From: Bradyrhizobium sp. in8p8
Lineage (GTDB): Bacteria > Pseudomonadota > Alphaproteobacteria > Rhizobiales > Xanthobacteraceae
DNA: 64,000 bases
Direction of reading: 5' to 3'
Assembly (NCBI RefSeq): GCF_000426845.1
Contig: NZ_AUGD01000011.1
Location: 203,423-267,422 of the forward strand
Shown in pieces: positions 1-7,817 of the stretch (positions within the stretch are counted from its first letter, which is position 1; each line of letters starts with the position of its first letter). The notes below the pieces were generated by a model. It was not told where the DNA came from and made no database searches. It saw only the letters and a list, made by a program, of their open reading frames with translations. Made by a program: the position numbers and the translations under genes.

Positions 1-2343
1 GTCCTCGCCATGCTCGCGAACATAGCGGGAGTGCTCGATCAGCTTGTCGCGGAACTGTTGCTTCACCCCCGCGGCTTTGGTCGCAAGCCCCGGCACGCGT
101 TCGATCGCCTCGATCGCCAAATGGTAGCGGTCCAGCTCGTTGAGCACGACCATGTCGAACGGCGTCGTCGTGGTGCCTTCCTCGGCAAAGCCGCGCACAT
201 GCATGCCGGCATGGTTGGTGCGGCTATAGGTCAGCCGGTGGATCAGGTAGGGGTAGCCGTGATAGGCGAAAATCACCGGCTTTTCGCGCGTGAACAGGCC
301 GTCGAAGTCGCGATCGGAGAGGCCGTGCGGGTGTTGCTCCCTTGGCTGCAGAGTCATCAGGTCGACGACGTTGACGACGCGAATCTTCAGGTCCGGCAGC
401 GCCTTGCGCAGGAGGTCGACGGCGGCGAGCGTCTCCAACGTCGGCACGTCGCCGGCGCAGGCCATGACCACGTCGGGCTCACCCTGTCCGTCTTCCGTTC
501 CGGCCCAGCCCCAGATGCCGATGCCGGCAGCGCAATGGGTCGCAGCGTCCTGCATCGAGAGCCACTGCGGCGCCGGCTGCTTGCCGGCGACGATCACGTT
601 GATGCGGTTGTAGGTACGCAGGCAGTGATCGGCGATCCATAGCAGCGTGTTGGCGTCGGGCGGAAAGTAGATGCGGACGATATCGGCCTTCTTGTTGGCG
701 ACCAGATCGACGAAGCCGGGATCCTGGTGGCTGAAGCCGTTATGGTCCTGGCGCCAGACATGCGAGGTCAGGAGATAATTGAGCGAGGCGATCGGGCGTC
801 GCCACGGCAGATCCCGCGTCACCTTGAGCCATTTGGCGTGCTGGTTGAACATGGAATCCACGATGTGGATGAAAGCCTCGTAGCAGGAGAAGAAGCCGTG
901 CCGTCCCGTGAGGAGATAGCCCTCGAGCCAACCCTGGCAGAGATGCTCGCTCAACACCTCCATCACGCGCCCGTCCTGGGCGAGGTGCACGTCGTAGGGC
1001 TCGGTCGGCTCCATCCAGACGCGTTCGGTGGCTTCGAATACGGCGTCCAGCCGGTTTGACGCCGTCTCGTCCGGTCCCATGATGCGGAAGTTGCGCTCCT
1101 TCGCGTTGAGGCGGATCACCTCGCACAGGAATTTGCCAAGTTCGCGCGTTGCTTCCGCAATGACTTCGCCGGGCTGTGGAACGTCCACGGCGAAGCTGCG
1201 AAAGTCCGGCAGCTTCAGCTCTTTCTTGAGCAGGCCACCATTGGCATGTGGATTGGCGCCCATGCGCCTGACACCTTCGGGCGCGAGCGCTTGAAGCTCG
1301 GGAATGAGCGCTCCGCTGGCATCGAACAGCTCTTCGGGCTGGTAGCTGCGCATCCAGTCCTCGAGGATCTTCAGATGCGCCGGGTTCTCGCGGCACGCTG
1401 AAACGGGCACCTGATGCGCGCGCCAAAACCCTTCGACCTTCTTGCCGTCCACCTCCTTCGGACCGGTCCAGCCCTTCGGGCTGCGCAGCACGATCATCGG
1501 CCAGCGCGGCCGCTCGACGCTTCTGCGTCCGTCCCGCGCATGCTGCTGGATCGAGCGGATGCTGACGAACGCGACGTCGAGCGCATCGGCCATGGCCTGG
1601 TGCATCAATTTGGGGTCGTCGCCTTCGACGAATAGCGGCTCATGGCCGAAACCGCGGAAGAGATCACGGATCTCGCTGTCGGGCATCCGTCCCAGGACGG
1701 TGGGATTTGCGATCTTGTAGCCGTTGAGATGCAGGATAGGCAGCACCGCGCCGTCATGGGCCGGGCTCAGGAACTTGTTCGAATGCCAGGACGCGGCCAG
1801 CGGGCCGGTCTCGGCCTCGCCGTCGCCAACGACGCAGGCGACGATCAAGTCGGGATTGTCGAACGCCGCGCCATAGGCGTGCACCAGCGCGTAACCGAGC
1901 TCGCCGCCCTCATGGATCGAGCCGGGCGTTTCCGGCGCCGCATGACTCGGGATGCCTCCGGGGAAGGAGAACTGCCTGAACAGCTTGCGCATTCCGTCCG
2001 CATCGCGCGCGACGTCGGGATAAATCTCGCTGTAGCTGCCTTCCAGATAGGTGTTGGCAACCATGCCGGGGCCGCCATGGCCGGGACCGCAGACGTAGAT
2101 GACGTTGAGATCCAGCGCGCAGATGACGCGATTGAGATGGGCATAGATGAAGTTCAGGCCAGGCGTCGTGCCCCAATGGCCGAGCAGACGCGGCTTGATG
2201 TGTTCGGGCCGTAGTGGCTCGCGCAGCAGCGGATTGTCGAGCAGGTAGATTTGCCCGACGGAGAGGTAGTTGGCGGCGCGCCAATAGCGATCGAGCAGAT
2301 CGAGGTCGCCGGTCGCGGCGGCCGCTTTTCGTTGAATTGTCAT
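1..2343 (-). CDS. xfp: Phosphoketolase (xylulose-5-P/fructose-6-P), C-terminus cut by window edge
   Basis: This TPP-dependent enzyme cleaves xylulose 5-phosphate or fructose 6-phosphate with phosphate to give acetyl phosphate plus glyceraldehyde 3-phosphate or erythrose 4-phosphate. The reverse-strand frame is open from the ATG at 2343 to base 1 (781 codons), so only the last residues of a roughly 790-800 residue family protein are missing. The family signature EGGELGY is present, followed about 25 residues later by GDGEAETG, the TPP/Mg-binding region. Other conserved stretches are GHGGPGM near residue 67 and a C-terminal transketolase-like domain. It is divergent from the radical SAM gene across about 210 bp. 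The gene has no stop inside the window, so its true end is not seen. Function is confident from the signature; substrate preference (single or dual) cannot be read from sequence. Confidence 0.93.
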   Translation of the reverse strand, partial: MTIQRKAAAATGDLDLLDRYWRAANYLSVGQIYLLDNPLLREPLRPEHIKPRLLGHWGTTPGLNFIYAHLNRVICALDLNVIYVCGPGHGGPGMVANTYLEGSYSEIYPDVARDADGMRKLFRQFSFPGGIPSHAAPETPGSIHEGGELGYALVHAYGAAFDNPDLIVACVVGDGEAETGPLAASWHSNKFLSPAHDGAVLPILHLNGYKIANPTVLGRMPDSEIRDLFRGFGHEPLFVEGDDPKLMHQAMADALDVAFVSIRSIQQHARDGRRSVERPRWPMIVLRSPKGWTGPKEVDGKKVEGFWRAHQVPVSACRENPAHLKILEDWMRSYQPEELFDASGALIPELQALAPEGVRRMGANPHANGGLLKKELKLPDFRSFAVDVPQPGEVIAEATRELGKFLCEVIRLNAKERNFRIMGPDETASNRLDAVFEATERVWMEPTEPYDVHLAQDGRVMEVLSEHLCQGWLEGYLLTGRHGFFSCYEAFIHIVDSMFNQHAKWLKVTRDLPWRRPIASLNYLLTSHVWRQDHNGFSHQDPGFVDLVANKKADIVRIYFPPDANTLLWIADHCLRTYNRINVIVAGKQPAPQWLSMQDAATHCAAGIGIWGWAGTEDGQGEPDVVMACAGDVPTLETLAAVDLLRKALPDLKIRVVNVVDLMTLQPREQHPHGLSDRDFDGLFTREKPVIFAYHGYPYLIHRLTYSRTNHAGMHVRGFAEEGTTTTPFDMVVLNELDRYHLAIEAIERVPGLATKAAGVKQQFRDKLIEHSRYVREHGED

Positions 2344-2516
2344 GTTCCCGTCGGCTTTCACCCAGCGATCGTCACCAACTTTGTTCCGGGACGATTGATC
2401 CCAGTGCCTGGATGAAACGAAATCGTCGTGACAGGCATGTTGCGAGACGTCAAAGGCGCGCGCCCGAAGTTTGGGCAGCTACTGTGCATGGGGTTGTTTT
2501 CACGTTTTTGGTTTGT

Positions 2517-2531
2517 GTTCTTGATTTGTTC
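2517..2531 (+). promoter_or_regulatory. LexA (SOS) box, GTTC-N7-GTTC
   Basis: GTTCTTGATTTGTTC is an exact match to the direct-repeat LexA operator GTTC-N7-GTTC known for alphaproteobacteria. It overlaps the -35 element of the predicted promoter of the radical SAM gene, the position expected for repression. Confidence 0.8.
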
Positions 2532-2548
2532 CAATGGCGTGCTATCTT
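2521..2548 (+). promoter_or_regulatory. Predicted sigma-70 promoter of the radical SAM gene
   Basis: TTGATT (2521-2526) and TATCTT (2543-2548) are separated by 16 bases in a locally AT-rich stretch. Transcription should begin about 7 bases after the -10, at or next to the ATG at 2555, so the mRNA may be leaderless. Inferred by eye. Confidence 0.5.
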
Positions 2549-2554
2549 GGCTTC

Positions 2555-3718
2555 ATGAGTCCAGCATCCTCTCATGCTCTCAAGCACCCGCCGGTCACGG
2601 CGCCCTCCGAGCCGGCGGGTGCGCCTTCAGATTTCCCGGAGCTTGGCGTCGCCATCGACCGCGTGCGCCGGCGAGGGCGGGGCGCCCAGTCCAACGTCAG
2701 CGGCCGCTACGAGCCCGAGGCCCGCGTCGCCTTCGATGACGGCTGGCAGAGCCTGGAACAGCTGCCGCCCTTCAAGACCACGGTCGCCATCGACACCTCA
2801 CGCAAGGTGATCACCCGCAACGACTCGCCCGACATCGGCTTCGACCGCTCCATCAATCCCTATCGCGGCTGCGAGCACGGCTGCGTCTATTGCTTCGCGC
2901 GGCCGACTCACGCCTACCTCGGCCTGTCGCCAGGGCTGGACTTCGAATCCAAGCTGTTCGCCAAGCCCGAGGCGCCGGCGCTGCTCGAAAAGGAGCTCGC
3001 CGCGTCAGGCTATGAGCCGCGGATGATCGCAATCGGCACCAACACCGATCCGTACCAGCCGATCGAGCGCGAGCGAAAGATCATGCGCGGCATCCTCGAG
3101 GTGCTGGAACGCGCCAGCCATCCGGTCGGCATCGTCACCAAATCAGCCCTGGTGGTGCGCGACATCGACATTCTCGCGCGGATGGCCAAGCGCAATCTGG
3201 CCAAGGTCGCAATCTCCGTGACCTCGCTCGATCCGAAGCTGGCGCGCACCATGGAGCCGCGGGCCTCGACACCATCAAAGCGGCTCGAGGCATTGAAGCA
3301 GCTCTCGGAGGCCGGCATTCCGACGACCGTGATGGTTGCGCCCGTGATTCCCGCGCTGAATGATTCGGAGATCGAGCGGATCCTCGATGCTGCGGCCCAC
3401 GCCGGCGTCAAGGAAGCCGCCTATGTGCTGCTTCGGCTGCCGCTCGAGGTCCGCGATCTCTTCCGCGAATGGCTGATGGCGAACTATCCGGACCGCTATC
3501 GTCACGTCTTCACGCTGATCCGCGACATGCGTGGCGGACGCGACTACGATGCGAAATGGGGCGAGCGGATGAAGGGCACCGGACCGATGGCTTGGACCAT
3601 CGGCCGCCGTTTCGAGATCGCCTGCGAAAGGCTCGGCCTCAACAAGCGGCGCTTGAAGCTGACGACGGATCATTTCGCGCGGCCGAAGCGGAACGGCGAT
3701 CAGCTCAGCCTGTTTTGA
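2555..3718 (+). CDS. PA0069-type radical SAM protein, spore photoproduct lyase-like, SOS-controlled
   Basis: The 387-residue product carries a radical SAM cluster motif, CEHGCVYC (CxxxxxxxC variant with CVYCFARP), after an N-terminal segment rich in Arg/Gly. The middle (GTNTDPYQP, TKSALVVRDID) matches the PA0069/Rv2578c group related to SplB. The substrate is unknown; SplB repairs spore photoproduct in DNA, and a repair role here is inference. An earlier in-frame ATG at 2534 lies 3 bases after the LexA box and inside the promoter, so the ATG at 2555 is preferred. Neither start has a Shine-Dalgarno. The upstream LexA box predicts induction by DNA damage, which supports a repair or damage-response function. 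The gene appears to be monocistronic or to lead into the VOC gene 42 bases later. Confidence 0.85.
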   Translation: MSPASSHALKHPPVTAPSEPAGAPSDFPELGVAIDRVRRRGRGAQSNVSGRYEPEARVAFDDGWQSLEQLPPFKTTVAIDTSRKVITRNDSPDIGFDRSINPYRGCEHGCVYCFARPTHAYLGLSPGLDFESKLFAKPEAPALLEKELAASGYEPRMIAIGTNTDPYQPIERERKIMRGILEVLERASHPVGIVTKSALVVRDIDILARMAKRNLAKVAISVTSLDPKLARTMEPRASTPSKRLEALKQLSEAGIPTTVMVAPVIPALNDSEIERILDAAAHAGVKEAAYVLLRLPLEVRDLFREWLMANYPDRYRHVFTLIRDMRGGRDYDAKWGERMKGTGPMAWTIGRRFEIACERLGLNKRRLKLTTDHFARPKRNGDQLSLF

Positions 3719-3760
3719 GCGGACACGTGCAATAGGTGTCGCATGGTTAAGGAGCTCGCC

Positions 3761-4198
3761 GTGCCTGTGCCGCGGCTGACCGTCATCACGCTGGGTGTGA
3801 GCGACATCCGCGCCAGCATCGCCTTTTACGACGCGCTCGGCTTCTCACGCCGGCTGAAGGTAACGGGGGAGGCGGTCGCATTCTACGATACCGGTGGGGC
3901 GGTGCTCGCCTTGTATCCGTGGGATCAGCTCGCGGCAGACGCGACCTTGCCGGACCAGCCGCGGCCGGCGGCCTTTCGTGGCGTGACGCTCGCATGGAAC
4001 TGCCGGACGCGGGAGGAGGTCGATGCGGTGTTGGCCTTTGCCCTCAGGAAGGGGGCCTCCTTGCTGAAAGCCGCGCACGAGACCCACTACGGCGGCTATT
4101 CCGGCTATTTTGCCGATCCCGACGCACATGCCTGGGAAGTGGTGGTCGCGCCGGGCATCGAGGTGGGCGACGACCGGCGTGTGCATCTGGCGGAGTAG
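3761..4198 (+). CDS. VOC (glyoxalase/bleomycin resistance) family protein
   Basis: The product has about 145 residues with one vicinal-oxygen-chelate fold: VxDIxxSIxFYxALGF at the N-terminus and GGYSGYFADPDAHAWEV at the C-terminus, both classical VOC motifs. The acidic and His residues typical of metal binding are only partly present, so the activity (lyase, dioxygenase or binding protein) cannot be assigned. I chose the GTG at 3761 because AAGGAG lies 6 bases before it; an ATG at 3743 would add six residues that merely encode that ribosome site. It follows the radical SAM gene on the same strand and precedes rnhB by about 75 bases. Confidence 0.78.
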   Translation: MPVPRLTVITLGVSDIRASIAFYDALGFSRRLKVTGEAVAFYDTGGAVLALYPWDQLAADATLPDQPRPAAFRGVTLAWNCRTREEVDAVLAFALRKGASLLKAAHETHYGGYSGYFADPDAHAWEVVVAPGIEVGDDRRVHLAE

Positions 4199-4272
4199 GG
4201 CGCAGCCTGAATAGCGGGAATTACCCTGGGTTCCCGGTTGCGCTGGCGAAGCGCCTTGCGCACGATCCGGCC

Positions 4273-5145
4273 ATGATTCGGGACAAGTCCGCCAGGAACC
4301 CAGCCAAAGACGCGCCCAAGAAGGAGGCTGCGGGGAAGGTTGCGCCTGCGAAGGCGGCCAAGACGCCTGCGGCCAAGACCTCTACGGGCAAGGCTCCGAA
4401 GCTTGCTGTTGGCAAGAGAGGGATCATCGCCATTGCTCCCCCCAGCTTCCGGCGTGAGCGCGCGCTGATCAAGCGCGGCATCTGGCCGGTCGCGGGTTGC
4501 GACGAGGCCGGTCGCGGACCGCTTGCCGGCCCGGTGGTGGCGGCGGCGGTGATTCTCGATCCCGACCGCATCCCGCGCGGCATCGACGATTCCAAGCGGC
4601 TGACCGCCGAGGAGCGCGAGAAGCTGTTCGACAAGATCTGCGCCAGCGCGCAGGTGTCGGTCGCCGTCGCCTCGCCCGCCCGGATCGACCGCGACAATAT
4701 TCTGCGTGCCTCGCTGTGGGCGCTGAAGCGCGCGGTGGTCGCACTGCCCGAGCCGCCGAGGCACGTCTTCGTCGACGGCCGCGACCGGCTCGACACCGAA
4801 TGCGACTGCGAGGCCGTGATCGGCGGCGATGGTATCGTGCTGTCGATCGCAGCGGCTTCAATCGTCGCCAAGGTCACCCGCGACCGGCTGATGTGCGCGC
4901 TGGCGCAGGACTGCCCCGGCTACGGTTTCGAGCAGCACAAGGGCTACGCCGTGCCCGAGCATCTCGACGCTCTCGATCGTCTCGGCCCCTCCATTCACCA
5001 CCGCAGCTTCTTCGCCCCCGTCGCCGCCGCCCGCGCCAAGCACATGCCGTGGACCGTCGAGCCGGTGCAGGATCTGTTCTCGGTGGTCGATGCAGAGGTG
5101 CAGGTGGAGGCGAGCGTCGAGATTGACGCGGCTGCCAGCCTCTAG
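4273..5145 (+). CDS. rnhB: Ribonuclease HII with a Lys/Ala/Pro-rich N-terminal tail
   Basis: RNase HII cuts the RNA strand of RNA-DNA hybrids and starts ribonucleotide excision repair. The 290-residue product has the motif CDEAGRGPLAGPVV (about residues 75-88), DDSKRLT, FVDGRD and AASIVAKVTRDR, which supply the catalytic acidic residues. The C-terminal motif GYGFEQHKGY is also typical. The first about 55 residues are an extra, low-complexity, strongly basic tail (PAKAAKTPAAKTSTGKAPK), reminiscent of histone H1-like tails, and may aid nucleic-acid binding. The enzyme is longer than the usual 200-220 residues only because of this tail. The ATG at 4273 is the first start giving a sensible protein; longer in-frame sequence upstream overlaps the VOC gene and is not used. 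Confidence 0.92.
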   Translation: MIRDKSARNPAKDAPKKEAAGKVAPAKAAKTPAAKTSTGKAPKLAVGKRGIIAIAPPSFRRERALIKRGIWPVAGCDEAGRGPLAGPVVAAAVILDPDRIPRGIDDSKRLTAEEREKLFDKICASAQVSVAVASPARIDRDNILRASLWALKRAVVALPEPPRHVFVDGRDRLDTECDCEAVIGGDGIVLSIAAASIVAKVTRDRLMCALAQDCPGYGFEQHKGYAVPEHLDALDRLGPSIHHRSFFAPVAAARAKHMPWTVEPVQDLFSVVDAEVQVEASVEIDAAASL

Positions 5146-5168
5146 GGTCGGCTCGACAGCTTCTCCAT

Positions 5169-5251
5169 CGTCAGGGCCGGGCTTGACCCGGCCATCGCGT
5201 CTTTCCGCGGCACGAAGAACGTGGATGGCCGCAACAAGCCCGGGCATGACG
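5169..5251. repeat. Imperfect inverted intergenic repeat (family C)
   Basis: The arms read GGCCGGGCTTGACCCGGCC and, further right, AAGCCCGGGCATGACGA. This GTCAGGGCCGGG...CCCGGGCATGAC style element is a dispersed palindromic repeat type of Rhizobiales intergenic DNA. It lies between rnhB and the GT39 gene and may act as a transcript-end hairpin. Confidence 0.5.
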
Positions 5252-5346
5252 AGCAAACCGTCGTTGCCACAGCGTGTGACGCCCTTTATCAAAACAGATG
5301 TGAGCGAATAGGGCCGGCTGGACTGGCTGCATCTTTCGGACGTTGC

Positions 5347-6855
5347 ATGCGGTTTACCTCCCTGGTCATCGAGCTCATTCGCGCCCGGCCGCGGCTGATC
5401 GTCTGGATCGCCGTGCTGCTGCAGGCCGCGATGTGGCTGTTTGTGGCGCTGGTGTTCTATCGCAGCCCGCCCGGCAACCTCGCGACCCTCCTGGCATTCG
5501 GCAGGGAATACCAGGTCGGCACCGATCTCGGCCCGCCGCTGCCGGTCTGGCTCGCTGACATCGCCTATCGCGCCGCCGGCGGCCACATGTTCGGCGTCTA
5601 TGTGCTCGCCCAGCTCTGCGAGATCGCGACCTTCATCGCACTCTATCATCTCTCACGCGCCGTGGTCGGTTCGCAGCAGGCGGTGCTCGCCGTGCTGCTG
5701 ACCATGACGGTGCTGGCCTTCTCCTCGCCTGCGCTCGACTTCGGCCCTTTGGTGCTGGCGCGGCCGCTCTGGGCGCTGTTGCTGCTGCACTCGTGGCAGA
5801 TCATCGGTCAACGTCGCGGCAATGCCTGGTTCGCCTGGTCGATCGAAGCGGGGCTGTTGCTGCTGACCACACCTGCGGCGATCTTTCTCCTCCTGCTGAT
5901 CGTCGTCTTCGCGCTCTCGACCGCCGGGGGCCGCCGAACGCTGCGCGGGCTCGATCCGCTGTTTGCGCTGATCGTTGTCGCGGTGCTGGCACTGCCCTAT
6001 GCGGTGTGGCTGGTGCGTGCCGAGACATTGACCATGCCGGCACTGCCGCAAGTATCGGAGCTAAAAGCCCGCGCGCTGCACGCGGCCTGGCTGCTGGGAG
6101 GGCTGGCGCTCGGGGCGGCCGCCATCCCGGCGCTGACCTTCCTCAACACCGGCCTGTTCGCCGGCAAGGGCGAGGAGCCGCCGATCATCTACCGCCCGCC
6201 GGTCGAGCCGCTTGCGCGCAGCTTCGTCTTTTACTTCGCGCTGGCTACGCCGCTCGGAGCCGTGCTGATCTCGGGCCTGCTAGGGATCGACGCCGTCGTC
6301 GGCGGGCCCGGTGTCGTGCTGATCATGTCCGGACTTGCCGTGGTCGTTACGGCCGGAGATCTCATCGCCATGCGCCGCACACGGATGCTGCGCACGGTAT
6401 GGACTGCGGCCGTCGTGGCGCCCGCCGCCGGCGTGGTGCTCGCCGTCCTGTTCTTGCCCTGGACGGGCGCCAACGAGATTGCGACCTCGATGCCAGCGCG
6501 GGCGATCTCGGACTTCTTCGATGAGAGCTTTGCCCGCCGCACCAACCATCGCCTGCGCGCCGTCGCCGGCGAAACCCAGCTTGCCAGCCTGATCGCGCTG
6601 CATTCCGGCCGGCCGCACCTCTTCATCGACGCCGACCCTGCGCGCACGCCGTGGATGAATCAGACCAAATTCAGCGAGACCGGCGGCGTCGTGGTCTGGC
6701 GCGCTTCCGACACCGCCGGCACGCCGCCGCCGGACATTCTCAAACGATTCCCGGACATCGTGCCGGAAGTGCCGCGCGCCTTCGAATGGCTGGTCACCGG
6801 CCGCCAGCAGCTGCTGCGCATCGGCTGGGCCATCGTGCGGCCGAAGGGGACGTAG
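5347..6855 (+). CDS. GT39/ArnT-like polyprenyl-phosphate glycosyltransferase, multi-pass membrane protein
   Basis: The 502-residue product has about ten hydrophobic helices and a C-terminal periplasmic domain of roughly 130 residues. The short loop after the first helix carries GTDLGPPLPVWLADIAYR, the acidic-containing first periplasmic loop typical of GT39 enzymes of Rhizobiales. Family members move a sugar from polyprenyl phosphate to protein or lipid acceptors in the periplasm; the acceptor here is unknown. The ATG at 5347 starts just before the first membrane segment. The gene stands alone and converges with the uracil-DNA glycosylase gene 11 bases downstream. Confidence 0.75.
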   Translation: MRFTSLVIELIRARPRLIVWIAVLLQAAMWLFVALVFYRSPPGNLATLLAFGREYQVGTDLGPPLPVWLADIAYRAAGGHMFGVYVLAQLCEIATFIALYHLSRAVVGSQQAVLAVLLTMTVLAFSSPALDFGPLVLARPLWALLLLHSWQIIGQRRGNAWFAWSIEAGLLLLTTPAAIFLLLLIVVFALSTAGGRRTLRGLDPLFALIVVAVLALPYAVWLVRAETLTMPALPQVSELKARALHAAWLLGGLALGAAAIPALTFLNTGLFAGKGEEPPIIYRPPVEPLARSFVFYFALATPLGAVLISGLLGIDAVVGGPGVVLIMSGLAVVVTAGDLIAMRRTRMLRTVWTAAVVAPAAGVVLAVLFLPWTGANEIATSMPARAISDFFDESFARRTNHRLRAVAGETQLASLIALHSGRPHLFIDADPARTPWMNQTKFSETGGVVVWRASDTAGTPPPDILKRFPDIVPEVPRAFEWLVTGRQQLLRIGWAIVRPKGT

Positions 6856-6866
6856 GCCTGCAGTAG

Positions 6867-7682
6867 TTACACGGCCCCTTGGGCCAGCACCTTCGCGATC
6901 GCGCGCAGATCCTGCCAGGCGAGCCGCTTGTACGATGGCGAGCGCAACAGATACGCCGGGTGGAACGTCGGCAGCGCGCGGATGGTGCGGCCACCTGTGT
7001 CGTAGTCGAACCAACGACCGCGGGTGCGCATGATGCCCTCGCGCGTTCCGAGCAGCGTCTGCGTCGAGGGATTGCCGAGCGTCACCAGCACGTCGGGGTT
7101 CACGAGCTCGATGTGGCGCTTGATGAAGGGCAGGCAGATTTGCGTCTCCTGCGGCGTCGGCGTGCGGTTGCCGGGCGGCCGCCACGGAATGACGTTGGCG
7201 ATGTAGGCGGTGGTGCGGTTTAGCCCGATCGCGCCGATCATGAGGTCGAGCAGCTTGCCGCTGCGTCCGACGAAGGGGAGCCCTTCGATGTCCTCGTCGC
7301 GCCCCGGAGCTTCGCCGACGAACATGATGCGCGCCTGCGGATTGCCGTCGGCGAACACCAGCCGCGTCGCCGTGTGCTTCAGCGCACAGCCTTCAAAGCC
7401 CTGCATCAGCTCGCGCAACGCCTCCAGTGTCGGCGCAGTGCGCGCGGCCTCGCGAGCGGACGCGATCGCGACGTCCGGTGCAGGGGCAGCTTCGCCCCGC
7501 ATCACTGCGGGCGCGACGACCGGCCGCGGCGCTTCGACCGGAGGTGCGGCACGTGGAGCCGGCGGCGGGACGTCCAATTCCGCCAGGCGGTCGATCGGTT
7601 CCTCCGCGAGCGCGCAGTCGACCCCGGCCTCCAGATAGAAGGCGAGAAGCTCTCGGACGGTGGGTGCGGGCTCGGGGATCAT
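6867..7682 (-). CDS. Uracil-DNA glycosylase, family-4-like, with incomplete Fe-S cysteine set
   Basis: Uracil-DNA glycosylases remove uracil from DNA for base excision repair. Motif A is GEAPGRDEDIEGLPFVG (residues 123-139) and the motif B histidine lies in PTFHPAYLLR (His241). A Pro/Ala-rich N-terminal region of about 80 residues precedes the catalytic domain. Family-4 enzymes normally hold a 4Fe-4S cluster with four cysteines; here Cys99 and Cys183 align with two of them, while the other two sites appear to be Lys102 and Trp167 (in IPWRPPGNR). The cluster is therefore probably absent. The gene is divergent from the ETF-QO gene. Confidence 0.88.
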   Translation of the reverse strand: MIPEPAPTVRELLAFYLEAGVDCALAEEPIDRLAELDVPPPAPRAAPPVEAPRPVVAPAVMRGEAAPAPDVAIASAREAARTAPTLEALRELMQGFEGCALKHTATRLVFADGNPQARIMFVGEAPGRDEDIEGLPFVGRSGKLLDLMIGAIGLNRTTAYIANVIPWRPPGNRTPTPQETQICLPFIKRHIELVNPDVLVTLGNPSTQTLLGTREGIMRTRGRWFDYDTGGRTIRALPTFHPAYLLRSPSYKRLAWQDLRAIAKVLAQGAV

Positions 7683-7817
7683 GGGAAAGTCTGACTTTTA
7701 TACCACCTTGGGCGGCCTTGCATCCCAGCGGAATGCATTTCCGAGGTTGTCCTACCCGGAAAAATCGGAAACAAGGAGGCGCTAACGACCGAGGACCGTC
7801 TCAAGGGCTGAGATCAG

